From Novilysobacter selenitireducens (GTDB taxonomy: Bacteria; Pseudomonadota; Gammaproteobacteria; Xanthomonadales; Xanthomonadaceae): a stretch of 64,000 nt of DNA. A program made the position numbers and the translations under genes. Every line of letters starts with the position of its first letter. The first letter of the stretch is position 1. This document shows, in pieces, positions 52,681-60,291 of the stretch. A model generated the notes under the pieces. That model made no database searches, was not told the DNA's origin, and was given only the letters and a program-made list of their open reading frames with translations. Location: positions 248,001 through 312,000 of the forward strand of contig NZ_JAINZW010000002.1 in assembly GCF_020026895.1 (NCBI RefSeq), given 5' to 3'.

Positions 52681-53427
52681 ATGATCCTCAACGTCGCCGC
52701 CTATCACTTCGCCCCGGTCGCCGACCCCGACGCCCTGGCCGACCGCATCCGCGCACGGGCCGAGGCGCTGGACCTGCGCGGCACCGTCCTGGTCGCACCC
52801 GAGGGCGTGAACCTGTTTCTCGCGGGCACCGACGAAGCGGTCCGTTCCGTGCTGGACACCGTCAGGAGCGAAGCCGGTTTCGAAGCGTTGCAGGCCAAGT
52901 TCAGCCACTGCGACGAGGTCCCGTTCGCCCGGCTCAAGGTCAAGCGCAAGAACGAAATCATCGCCTTCCGACGCGATGGTGCCGTGCCCCTCGACGAACG
53001 CGCCCCGGCCGTCTCGCCGCCGGACCTGGCGCGCTGGATCGAACAGGGCCACGACGACGCAGGCCGACGCCTGGTGCTGCTGGATACCCGCAATCGCGAG
53101 GAGGTCGGCCACGGCACTTTCGCCGGCGCACTGACCCTGCCCATCGACAACTTCGTCGACCTGCCCGAGGCGCTGGCGCCGCATCGCGAGTCGCTGGCCG
53201 ACGCCACCGTCGTCAGCTTCTGTACCGGAGGCATCCGCTGCGAGAAGGCGGCCCTCTGGCTGCGTGCCGACGGCATGGACAACCTGTTGCAGCTCGACGG
53301 CGGCATCCTCGGCTACTTCGAGCAGGTCGGAGGCCTCGGGTACGAGGGCAGGTGCTTCGTGTTCGATGAACGGGTGGCGCTTGATCCGGGCCTGAAGCCG
53401 GTCGCGGTGTCACACGCCGGCGGCTGA
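52681..53427 (+). CDS. trhO: tRNA uridine(34) hydroxylase (rhodanese family)
   Basis: 248 residues. An N-terminal acylphosphatase-like domain (VAAYHFAPVADPDALADRIRARAE, GTVLVAPEGVNLFLAG) and KVKRKNEIIAF precede a rhodanese domain. The catalytic cysteine is C181 in SFCTGGIRCEKAA, the TrhO/YceA signature. The enzyme hydroxylates U34 of certain tRNAs using oxygen. It is shorter at the C terminus than E. coli TrhO (350 residues), which is normal for this branch. There is no ribosome site; see the -10 element at 52669. A small basic protein gene follows 11 bases later. Confidence 0.9.
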   Translation: MILNVAAYHFAPVADPDALADRIRARAEALDLRGTVLVAPEGVNLFLAGTDEAVRSVLDTVRSEAGFEALQAKFSHCDEVPFARLKVKRKNEIIAFRRDGAVPLDERAPAVSPPDLARWIEQGHDDAGRRLVLLDTRNREEVGHGTFAGALTLPIDNFVDLPEALAPHRESLADATVVSFCTGGIRCEKAALWLRADGMDNLLQLDGGILGYFEQVGGLGYEGRCFVFDERVALDPGLKPVAVSHAGG

Positions 53428-53438
53428 GTCCCGCACCG

Positions 53439-53684
53439 ATGCGCAAGCCTCCGACCCCGAAGCCGTGGAGCCGCTCCAATCCGAAACCGCGTGCCGCGCG
53501 GACCACGCTGTCACCCGAACTGGTCGAAGAGGCCCGTGCACGGGCCGAGGCGGCGGGACGTCGTTATCCGAACCTGGTCGACAACATGTGGGCCGCGAGG
53601 AAGGCACGGCAATCAGCCAAGGGTGAGGGATCGGTAACGCCTGGCGCTGGCGACCGGATTGGTGAGGATGATCGTGGCGACTGA
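53439..53684 (+). CDS. Small basic hypothetical protein downstream of trhO
   Basis: 81 residues. A Lys/Arg/Pro-rich N terminus (MRKPPTPKPWSRSNPKPRAAR) is followed by a helical stretch (SPELVEEARARAEAAGRRYPNLVDNMWAARKARQ) and an acidic tail. The net charge suggests RNA or DNA contact, but I recognise no family. It starts 11 bases after trhO on the same strand and has no ribosome site, so it depends on read-through or coupling. It is convergent with the SDR gene. Confidence 0.6.
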   Translation: MRKPPTPKPWSRSNPKPRAARTTLSPELVEEARARAEAAGRRYPNLVDNMWAARKARQSAKGEGSVTPGAGDRIGEDDRGD

Positions 53685-53726
53685 GCGTCGAGGTTGTACC
53701 GACTGCCGCGGGAATGCCCGGCGCAA

Positions 53727-54545
53727 TCAGTCGTAACGCATCCGTCGCGTCATTCCGCCATCGACGATGAACTCCTGCCCGGTGGTGAAGCCCGACGCCG
53801 GTGAGAGCAAGTGGACGGCGAGGGCCCCGATGTCCTCGGGCGTGCCGACGCGACCGGCGGGATGCTGGGCATGATCGCGTTTGGACAGTCTCGGGCGCCG
53901 CCGGGCGGCCGGCTTGCGCCAGGCATCGGTGGCGATCCAACCGGGGCTGATGCAGTTCACGCGCACGGCCGGTCCGGCACTGACGGCCAGCGCATGGGTG
54001 AAGGCGACCAGTCCGCCCTTGGCTGCGGCGTAGGCCTCGCAGTCCGGCTCGGACTGGTGCGCGCGGGTCGATGCGATGTTGATGATGCTTGCGGCGCCAT
54101 AACCCTTTGAGGCTTCAGCCCGCAGGTGGGGAAGCGTGTGCTTGCTGCACAGGAACGCGCCGCCGAGGCTGGCGTCGAGACGACGCTGCCACTCGCGAAC
54201 CTCCAGCCGTTCGAGCGGACCGCTGACCGGGTCGGGGATGCCCGCGTTGTTGACCAGCCCGTGGATGGCACCGAAGTGCGACGCGGCGCGATCAACGAAT
54301 CGCGCGACCTGTGCTTCCTTCGCCACGTCCACGCGCACGAACAGGGCACGATCGCCCACATCCCATTCCTCCAACGCGGCGCGACCCGCATCCGTGTCCG
54401 TGTCGCCGATGCACACCGACCCGCCGGCGCCGAGCACCGCCTGCGCGATGCCGCGGCCTATGCCCTGGGCGCCGCCGGTGACGAGGACGGTGCGGCTTTC
54501 AAGCGGCCGGGCGGGGTGGGGGTGGATGGAGGGTGTCAGCGTCAT
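53727..54545 (-). CDS. SDR family oxidoreductase
   Basis: 272 residues. The classical SDR motifs are in order: TGGAQGIG (23-30) for NAD(P), a conserved Asp, NNAG in LVNNAGIPDP, and the catalytic Y172-AAA-K176 with Ser in INIAS. GWIATDAWR and EFIVDGGMTRRMRYD close the fold. The cofactor acidic residue in IGDTDTDAG suggests NAD rather than NADP. The substrate is unknown. The N-terminal 15 residues (MTLTPSIHPHPARPL) are extra. The start codon lies just inside the repeat-rich region at 54546. Confidence 0.9.
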   Translation of the reverse strand: MTLTPSIHPHPARPLESRTVLVTGGAQGIGRGIAQAVLGAGGSVCIGDTDTDAGRAALEEWDVGDRALFVRVDVAKEAQVARFVDRAASHFGAIHGLVNNAGIPDPVSGPLERLEVREWQRRLDASLGGAFLCSKHTLPHLRAEASKGYGAASIINIASTRAHQSEPDCEAYAAAKGGLVAFTHALAVSAGPAVRVNCISPGWIATDAWRKPAARRRPRLSKRDHAQHPAGRVGTPEDIGALAVHLLSPASGFTTGQEFIVDGGMTRRMRYD

Positions 54546-54609
54546 GGAGCGGGCCGTGGTCGCGGGCAGGCAACGGTGGCAGTCAATGCGTTAACGCGGG
54601 GCGAGAGCG

Positions 54610-54713
54610 CTCCCTCCCCTGCGTGCAGGGGAGGGTTGGGGAGGGGTGCTTTGCGAGCGTGAGCCTGAAGTGCACCCCCTCCCAACCTCCCCCTGCAGGC
54701 AGGGGGAGGAGTG
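54610..54713. repeat. Inverted pair of G/C-tract palindromic repeats
   Basis: Two similar elements face each other: 54610-54649 and 54672-54713 (read on the minus strand). Each holds an 11-base perfect palindrome: CCCTCCCCTGC/GCAGGGGAGGG at 54612-54622 and 54625-54635, and CCTCCCCCTGC/GCAGGGGGAGG at 54686-54696 and 54699-54709. The outer flanks (GGTTGGGGAGGGGTGC and its complement-like partner) also pair. This looks like a second family of dispersed intergenic repeat, unrelated to the one at 9783. Confidence 0.8.
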
Positions 54714-54789
54714 GATCCGCTCTGGCTTCCTGCGGCGCTTCTGCCGTTCAAGTGCAAGGTGAGCGAGGGACATCCGCCGCGCCAATCGA

Positions 54790-56031
54790 TCAGCGCGCCG
54801 CCAGCCACTCCACAGCACCTCGCCCGGCCCGTAGCCCGCTGGCGAAACACGCGGTGAGCAGGTACCCACCCGTGGGCGCCTCCCAGTCGAGCATCTCCCC
54901 GGCGCAGAACACGCCCGGTATCGAAGTCAGCATCAGCGCGTCGTCGAGCGCTTCCAGCCGCACGCCCCCCGCGGTGCTGATCGCCTCCGCCATCGGCCGG
55001 GCACTGCGCAACACCAGCGGCAGGCGCTTGATCGTGCCGGCCACGCGAGCCGCATCGTCGAAGTCCGTCGGTGCCAACACTTCATGCAGCAGCGCGGCCT
55101 TGACCCCGTCGATGCCGGCCTGCCGGCGCAGGTGCTCGCTGCGGCTGCGCTTGCCGCGGGGCTTGGACAGGTCGAGCTGGAGGCGCTCGCGCGTGCGTCC
55201 GGGGGCCAGGTCCAGGTGCAGCGTCGCCTGTCCGTCGCGTTCGATCGCCTCGCGCAGCATCGGCGACAGCGCGTACACCAGGCTGCCTTCGATGCCGGAT
55301 TCGGTCGCCACGCACTCACCCTGCAACTGTCGGGCATTGCCGGATTCATCTGTCCAGTGAGCCACCACTGGCTTGAGCGGTGCACCGGCGTGGCGCTGGA
55401 CGAAGTGCGGCGTCCAGTCGATGTCGAACCCGCAGTTGGAGGGCTTGAGCGGCGCGACGTCGACGCCGCGGCCCGCCAGCGTGCCGACCCACGCGCCGTC
55501 GGAGCCGAGTTGCGGCCAGCTGCCGCCGCCCAATGCCAGCACGGTGGCGCGGGGGCGGACCTGGATGGCCCCGCCGGGTGTTTCGAACTGCAGCGCGCCA
55601 TCGTCGCTCCATCCGATCCAGCGGTGGTGCATGTGGAACTGCACGCCTGACGCGCGCAGCCGCCGTACCCAGCCGCGCAGCAGCGGCGCGGCCTTGCGAT
55701 CCAGCGGGAACACGCGGTCGGAACTGCCGACATAGGTGTCCACGCCCAGGCCGCGCGCCCACTCGCGCAACGCATCGCCATCGAAGTCATCCAGCCACGC
55801 CGCGACTTCGGCCTGGCGCTCGCGGTAACGGGCGTCAAAGCCGGGCCGCGGCTCGGCGTGCGTCAGGTTGAGCCCGCCCTTTCCGGCGATCAGGAACTTG
55901 CGGCCCACCGAACCCTTGGCGTCGAACACCGCGACCGACAAGCCGGCCGCTCGCGCGACTTCCGCCGCCATCAACCCTGCAGGCCCGCCGCCGATGATCG
56001 CGACGTCCGGTGGGGGCAGGGGCTGGGTCAT
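54790..56031 (-). CDS. NAD(P)/FAD-dependent oxidoreductase, TIGR03862/HI0933-type flavoprotein
   Basis: 413 residues. The FAD motif VAIIGGGPAGLMAAEVARAAG starts at residue 9, followed by GRKFLIAGKGGLNLTH (the KxxxxGxGxxN motif of the HI0933 group) and a C-terminal FAD block IPGVFCAGEMLDWEAPTGGYLLTACFASG. This variant of the C-terminal block marks the subgroup named TIGR03862, distinct from the BaiN/HI0933 protein at the right edge. The reaction is unknown, although BaiN relatives act on bile acids in gut bacteria. The start is the ATG of MTQPLPPPDVAI. It is divergent from the serine hydrolase gene. Confidence 0.9.
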   Translation of the reverse strand: MTQPLPPPDVAIIGGGPAGLMAAEVARAAGLSVAVFDAKGSVGRKFLIAGKGGLNLTHAEPRPGFDARYRERQAEVAAWLDDFDGDALREWARGLGVDTYVGSSDRVFPLDRKAAPLLRGWVRRLRASGVQFHMHHRWIGWSDDGALQFETPGGAIQVRPRATVLALGGGSWPQLGSDGAWVGTLAGRGVDVAPLKPSNCGFDIDWTPHFVQRHAGAPLKPVVAHWTDESGNARQLQGECVATESGIEGSLVYALSPMLREAIERDGQATLHLDLAPGRTRERLQLDLSKPRGKRSRSEHLRRQAGIDGVKAALLHEVLAPTDFDDAARVAGTIKRLPLVLRSARPMAEAISTAGGVRLEALDDALMLTSIPGVFCAGEMLDWEAPTGGYLLTACFASGLRAGRGAVEWLAAR

Positions 56032-56177
56032 CGGCGGGTCCGTGTGCGGGGCGCGCCATTGTGCCAGTGGCGATCCCGGCGCCCTCATGCTCGCGGCCGG
56101 CTGCAGGCCGTGGAGGGAGCTTGTATCGTCGTCGGTCGCGACGCGGGCGGTACCGCGGAGGCCTTGGGGATCCAACG

Positions 56178-57833
56178 ATGACGAACGACCTGCGCGCTGC
56201 GCGCATCCATGCCGGCGCGGTGCTGGCGCTGTGCCTGCTGGCGCCTGCCGCAGCGTTCGCACAGGCGGCCCCGCCCGCGGACGCGGCGCTGCCGGCGGCG
56301 CTGTCGGACTTCGACGCGTACGTCGAAGGTGTACGCGAGACGTTCGAGGTGCCGGGCATTGCGGTCGCCGTGGTCAAGGATGGCGAGGTAGTGCTGGCGC
56401 GCGGCTACGGCGTGCGCGAGCTTGGACGCGATGCACCGGTCGAGCCGGAAACGCTGTTCGCCATCGCCTCGATTAGCAAGGGGTTTACCGCAACGGCGCT
56501 GTCGATCCTCGCCGACGAAGGCAAGCTGGACCTGGACGACCGCGTGATCGACCACCTGCCGTGGTTCCGCATGGCCGACCCGTACGTCACCTACGAGATG
56601 CGCATCCGCGACCTGCTGGCGCACCGCAGCGGGCTGGGGCTGGGCGCGGGAGACCTGCTGTACTGGCCGGGTACCGACTACACCACGCGCGAGGTCGCGC
56701 AGCGGCTGAAGGACGTGCCGCTGGACGGTGCGTTCCGCGGCAAGTACGCCTACGACAACATCCTCTACGGGGTGGCGCAGCTGGTGGTGGAGGAGGTCTC
56801 GGGCGTGCCGTTCGAAACATTCCTGCGCGCCCGCATCTTCGGGCCGCTCGGCATGGACGCGGTCCGGTTCAACAGCGATGCGCTGCGCCGCGGCGACAAC
56901 GTCGCCACCGGCCATTCGCGCGCGGACTTCAAGGACCTGGTGCCGGCACCGCGCCTGAGCTGGGCCAATGTCTCCGGCGCCGGCGGCCTGTACGCCAACG
57001 TGCTGGACATGTCCAAGTGGATGCGCGTGCATCTGGCCGGCGGCGCGATCGAAGGCGAAAGTGAAGGCGAGGGCGACGGCGCCAGGCGGCTTGTCAGCGA
57101 AGAACGGCAGGCGGCGATGTGGTCGGTGGTCACGCCGATCCCGGTGTCCAAGCCGTCGGTACCGGAACTGGAGGCTGCGCGGCCGAACTTCCTTGGCTAC
57201 GGCGAGGGCTGGCAGCTGTCGGACTATCGCGGCGAAAAGCTGGTGTGGCACACCGGCGGTTGGCCGGGGATGGTGTCGCGCATGACGCTGGTGCCGGAGG
57301 AGGGCCTGGGCGTGATCGTGCTGACCAATGCGGAACTGGGCGGCGCGTTCAATGCGGTGACCCTGCGCGTGCTGGATGCCTACCTGGATGCGCCGCAAAC
57401 CGACTGGACTGCGGCATACGCGGCCGCGCTGGCGAAGTCCCAATCGGATTCCGACGAGGACTGGAAAAAGCACGTGGCGGCGCGCGATGCGTCGTCCAAG
57501 CCGTCGCTGCCGCTGGCCGACTACGCAGGCACGTACCGCGACCCCTGGTACGGCGACGTCGTGGTTGAACGTGGGCGCGACGGCCGCCTGCGGCTGCGTT
57601 TCACGCGCACCGGTGAGCTCGTCGGCACGATGGACCACTGGCAGCACGACACCTTCATCGTCCGCTGGGACCGGCGCTGGCTCAATGCGGACGCGTTCGT
57701 GAACTTCGCGCTCGACCCGGACGGCGAGGTCCGCGAGGTCCGGATGGAAGCGGTGTCGCCGCTGACGGATTTTAGTTTCGACTTCCACCACCTGCGCCTG
57801 GCGCCGGTGGAGGTGGAATCGGACGCGGGGTAG
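56178..57833 (+). CDS. Exported serine hydrolase (beta-lactamase class C / DUF3471)
   Basis: 551 residues with signal peptide (VLALCLLAPAAAFA near residues 14-28). The class C penicillin-binding fold is shown by S98-IS-K101 (nucleophile and general base), Y192-D-N194 (YxN) and H358-TGG (KTG equivalent). The C-terminal 130 residues match a DUF3471-like extension (ADYAGTYRDPWYGDVVVERG). It is periplasmic. Members include esterases, D-aminopeptidases and beta-lactamases, and resistance cannot be inferred. The N-terminal extension before the signal core is short. Confidence 0.9.
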   Translation: MTNDLRAARIHAGAVLALCLLAPAAAFAQAAPPADAALPAALSDFDAYVEGVRETFEVPGIAVAVVKDGEVVLARGYGVRELGRDAPVEPETLFAIASISKGFTATALSILADEGKLDLDDRVIDHLPWFRMADPYVTYEMRIRDLLAHRSGLGLGAGDLLYWPGTDYTTREVAQRLKDVPLDGAFRGKYAYDNILYGVAQLVVEEVSGVPFETFLRARIFGPLGMDAVRFNSDALRRGDNVATGHSRADFKDLVPAPRLSWANVSGAGGLYANVLDMSKWMRVHLAGGAIEGESEGEGDGARRLVSEERQAAMWSVVTPIPVSKPSVPELEAARPNFLGYGEGWQLSDYRGEKLVWHTGGWPGMVSRMTLVPEEGLGVIVLTNAELGGAFNAVTLRVLDAYLDAPQTDWTAAYAAALAKSQSDSDEDWKKHVAARDASSKPSLPLADYAGTYRDPWYGDVVVERGRDGRLRLRFTRTGELVGTMDHWQHDTFIVRWDRRWLNADAFVNFALDPDGEVREVRMEAVSPLTDFSFDFHHLRLAPVEVESDAG

Positions 57834-57959
57834 GCACTCGGGCCGCAGGGGGGCGGGCATCGCCGCCGCAAGCGAAACACTGTGTCCCGACGTCGCGCGC
57901 CGGTGGCCTTGCCCCGGTGGTGCCCCCATATCGGAGCGACCCCGACGAAAGGCCCGCAC

Positions 57960-58952
57960 ATGATTCCCGTCTCCGTCCTCGACCTTGCGCCCGTCACCGA
58001 AGGCAGCACCGTTTCGCAGGCGTTCGCCAACAGCCTGGACCTTGCGCGCCACGCCGAGCGTTCGGGCTATACGCGCTACTGGCTGGCCGAACACCACAAC
58101 ATGCCCGGTATCGCCAGCGCCGCGACTGCCGTGCTGATCGGCCACATCGCGGCCGGCACGTCGTCGATCCGGGTGGGCGCCGGCGGGATCATGCTGCCCA
58201 ACCACTCGCCGCTGCAGGTCGCGGAGCAGTTCGGCACGCTGGCCAGCCTGCACCCGGGCCGCATCGACCTGGGCCTGGGGCGTGCGCCGGGCACTGACCA
58301 GCCGACGGCGCGGGCGTTGCGCCGCTACTTCGATGGCGCCGACAGCTTCCCGCAGGACGTGCAGGAGCTGCTGCGCTACTTCGCGCCGGCGCAACCGGGC
58401 CAGCCGGTGCAGGCGGTGCCGGGCGCGGGTGTCGACGTGCCGGTGTGGCTGCTGGGCTCCAGCCTGTTCAGCGCGCAGCTGGCGGCGCTGTTGGGGCTGC
58501 CGTTCGCGTTCGCCTCGCACTTCGCCCCGGACCAGATGGACGAGGCGCTGGCGGTGTACCGCTCGCAGTTCCGCCCCTCCGCGCGTTTGGCAGCGCCCTA
58601 CGCGATGCTCGGCCTCAACGTGGTGGCGGCCGACAGTGGTGACGAGGCGCGGCGTCTGTTCACGACGCAGCAGCAGAGCTTCGTGCGCCTGCGACGCGGA
58701 ACGCCGGGCCTGATCCCGCCGCCGATCGACGACATCGAGTCCTGGTGGACGCCGCAGGAAAAGGCGGGCGTCGAACGGGCGCTGGCCTGCGCGGTGGTCG
58801 GCGACCCGGAACAGGTCGCTGCAGGCATCAAGAAGTTTGTCGCGCGGCACAAGCCCGACGAACTGATGCTGACGGCCAACATCTTCGACCACGCCGCGCG
58901 GGTGTGGTCGTTCGAATTGGCGTACCAGGCGGCTGAGCGCGCCGGGCAGTAG
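57960..58952 (+). CDS. LLM class flavin-dependent oxidoreductase (luciferase-like)
   Basis: 330 residues of the bacterial luciferase-like monooxygenase fold. [85 protein letters not shown] and [14 protein letters not shown] are the FMN and substrate motifs of this broad family, of which the closest members are often annotated as 'MsnO8 family' or 'YhbW-like'. The substrate is unknown. It is cytoplasmic. The start is ATG at 57960; no strong ribosome site. It is followed on the opposite strand by the FKBP gene, 18 bases away. Confidence 0.88.
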   Translation: MIPVSVLDLAPVTEGSTVSQAFANSLDLARHAERSGYTRYWLAEHHNMPGIASAATAVLIGHIAAGTSSIRVGAGGIMLPNHSPLQVAEQFGTLASLHPGRIDLGLGRAPGTDQPTARALRRYFDGADSFPQDVQELLRYFAPAQPGQPVQAVPGAGVDVPVWLLGSSLFSAQLAALLGLPFAFASHFAPDQMDEALAVYRSQFRPSARLAAPYAMLGLNVVAADSGDEARRLFTTQQQSFVRLRRGTPGLIPPPIDDIESWWTPQEKAGVERALACAVVGDPEQVAAGIKKFVARHKPDELMLTANIFDHAARVWSFELAYQAAERAGQ

Positions 58953-58970
58953 CCCGCGCGGTCAGGGGCG

Positions 58971-59420
58971 TCAGTTCTTCGCCTTTACGTCCAGCAGCTC
59001 GACCTCGAACACCAGCGAACCGTTGGGCGGAATCACACCGCCTGCGCCCGCGCGTCCGTAGCCGAGCTCCGGCGGGATCTTCAGCACGCGTACGCCACCC
59101 ACGCGCATGCCGGCCACGCCTTCGTCCCAACCGCGGATCACGCGCCCGGCGCCCAGCAGGAAGGTAAAAGGCTCATCGCGGTCGAGCGAGCTGTCGAACT
59201 TCGTCCCGCGCTGGCCCGGGGCATCCTGGTCGTAGTTCCACCCCGTGTAGTGCACGGTGACGTCCATCCCCGGCCGGGCCAGTTCGCCGGTGCCGACGCG
59301 CACGTCTTCGCGCTGGAGTTCCGCTACACGGCCACCGGGCGGCGGACCGGGGTCGCTGCAGGCGGCCAGGGCGGCCGTGAGGAAGACGAGGGCGACAAGG
59401 TTCAAGGCAGGGCGGCGCAT
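58971..59420 (-). CDS. FKBP-type peptidyl-prolyl isomerase lipoprotein
   Basis: 149 residues. A lipoprotein signal peptide ends in the lipobox LAAC (about residues 18-21); the +2 residue is Ser, so outer-membrane sorting is likely. The FKBP domain is complete: VTVHYTGWNYD, GTKFDSSLDRDEPFTFLLGAGRVIRGWDEGVAGMRVGG and LKIPPELGYG, GVIPPNGSLVFEVELLDV. It should catalyse proline isomerisation in the envelope. The start is MRRPALNLVAL. It is a single-domain protein without the N-terminal dimerisation domain of FkpA. Confidence 0.92.
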   Translation of the reverse strand: MRRPALNLVALVFLTAALAACSDPGPPPGGRVAELQREDVRVGTGELARPGMDVTVHYTGWNYDQDAPGQRGTKFDSSLDRDEPFTFLLGAGRVIRGWDEGVAGMRVGGVRVLKIPPELGYGRAGAGGVIPPNGSLVFEVELLDVKAKN

Positions 59421-59491
59421 GGGTATGGAACGCGGCGGGCAGGGCGCGCAGTATGCCCTCGTCTTCCCCTCGTCCCGTGGGCGGAACTGCC

Positions 59492-59653
59492 ATGAGCTGG
59501 CTCGGAATCGTCATCGTCGTCGTCGCGGGCTACCTCACCATGAAGATCGCCGGCGGCGTGCTCAAGCTGCTGCTGGGCGTGCTGGTGCTGGTCGGCCTGT
59601 ACATGGTGCTGGCGCCAATGCTCGGGTGGCCGTTCCCGTTTTCGTTCGCGTGA
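59492..59653 (+). CDS. Small inner-membrane protein
   Basis: 53 residues, nearly all hydrophobic: two helices (LGIVIVVVAGYLTMKIAGGV and LKLLLGVLVLVGLYMVLAPM) joined by one or two charged residues. Its start is the ATG of MSWLGIVIV. No family recognised, but small membrane proteins of this shape are common in xanthomonads. It is divergent from the FKBP gene and precedes the PNPOx-like gene by about 100 bases. Confidence is limited by length. Confidence 0.6.
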   Translation: MSWLGIVIVVVAGYLTMKIAGGVLKLLLGVLVLVGLYMVLAPMLGWPFPFSFA

Positions 59654-59757
59654 GTAACGCCGGGGTGGCGCAGTGCGGGTCGGGGCGCGGGGTTCACCCC
59701 GTTTTCCCGCCGCGCGCGGTTGGATAGGCGCCTCTCCCCCGTACGAAGGACCCCCAC

Positions 59758-60252
59758 GTGAAAGACCGCGCCGAGGCTATCCGCCACCTTGCCGAGCTGA
59801 TCAAGGACGTCGACATCGCCATGATGACCACCGTCGCCAAGGACGGGCGGCTGGTCAGCCGACCGCTGGGCACGCAGGACGTCGAGTTCGACGGCGACCT
59901 GTGGTTCGCGACCGAATGCGACAGCGGCAAGGTCGACGAGATCGCCGCCAACCCCAACGTCAACGTCGCCTATGCCTCCAAGGGCAAGAACACCTACGTG
60001 TCGGTCGCCGGGCGTGCGTCGATCGTGCGTGATCGCGCGAAGATCGAGGCGCTGTGGTCGCCGGCGATGAAGCTGTTCTTCCCGGGCGGCAAGGATGACC
60101 CCAACCTGTGCCTGATCCGGGTGGAGGTCGACAGCGCCGAATACTGGGACGGCCCCGGCACCATCATGGGCAAGGCGCTGTACTTCGCGTTGAGCGCGGT
60201 GACCAGCGACCCCGGGACGCTGTCGGACCACGAGCGCATCCGCCTGCGCTGA
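59758..60252 (+). CDS. Pyridoxamine 5'-phosphate oxidase-like protein (general stress protein 26 type)
   Basis: 164 residues of the split-barrel flavin-binding family. IAMMTTVAKDGRLVSRPLGTQDVEFDGDLWFATECDSGKVDEIAANPNVNVAYASKG is the COG3871 pattern; residues GRLVSRPL normally contact FMN. It binds FMN or F420-like cofactors in some members; here a general-stress role is only inferred. It is cytoplasmic. The start is GTG, preceded by GAAGGACCCCCAC. It is convergent with the histidine kinase gene, from which a stem-loop separates it. Confidence 0.88.
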   Translation: MKDRAEAIRHLAELIKDVDIAMMTTVAKDGRLVSRPLGTQDVEFDGDLWFATECDSGKVDEIAANPNVNVAYASKGKNTYVSVAGRASIVRDRAKIEALWSPAMKLFFPGGKDDPNLCLIRVEVDSAEYWDGPGTIMGKALYFALSAVTSDPGTLSDHERIRLR

Positions 60253-60266
60253 CAGCCGTGATCGAG

Positions 60267-60290
60267 GACGGCGCCCAGGCGGGCGCCGTC
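60267..60290. terminator. Perfect stem-loop between convergent genes
   Basis: A ten-base perfect stem, GACGGCGCCC (60267-60276) with GGGCGCCGTC (60281-60290), closes on AGGC. It fills most of the 39 bases between the stop codons of the PNPOx-like gene and the hybrid histidine kinase gene. It has no T run, so it may block transcription in both directions with Rho or protect 3' ends. Confidence 0.6.
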
Positions 60291-60291
60291 G

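Noticed and set aside
56085-58892. A 935-codon antisense frame across the serine hydrolase and LLM genes
   Set aside because: Same shadow pattern. The plus-strand frames have catalytic motifs and signal peptide.
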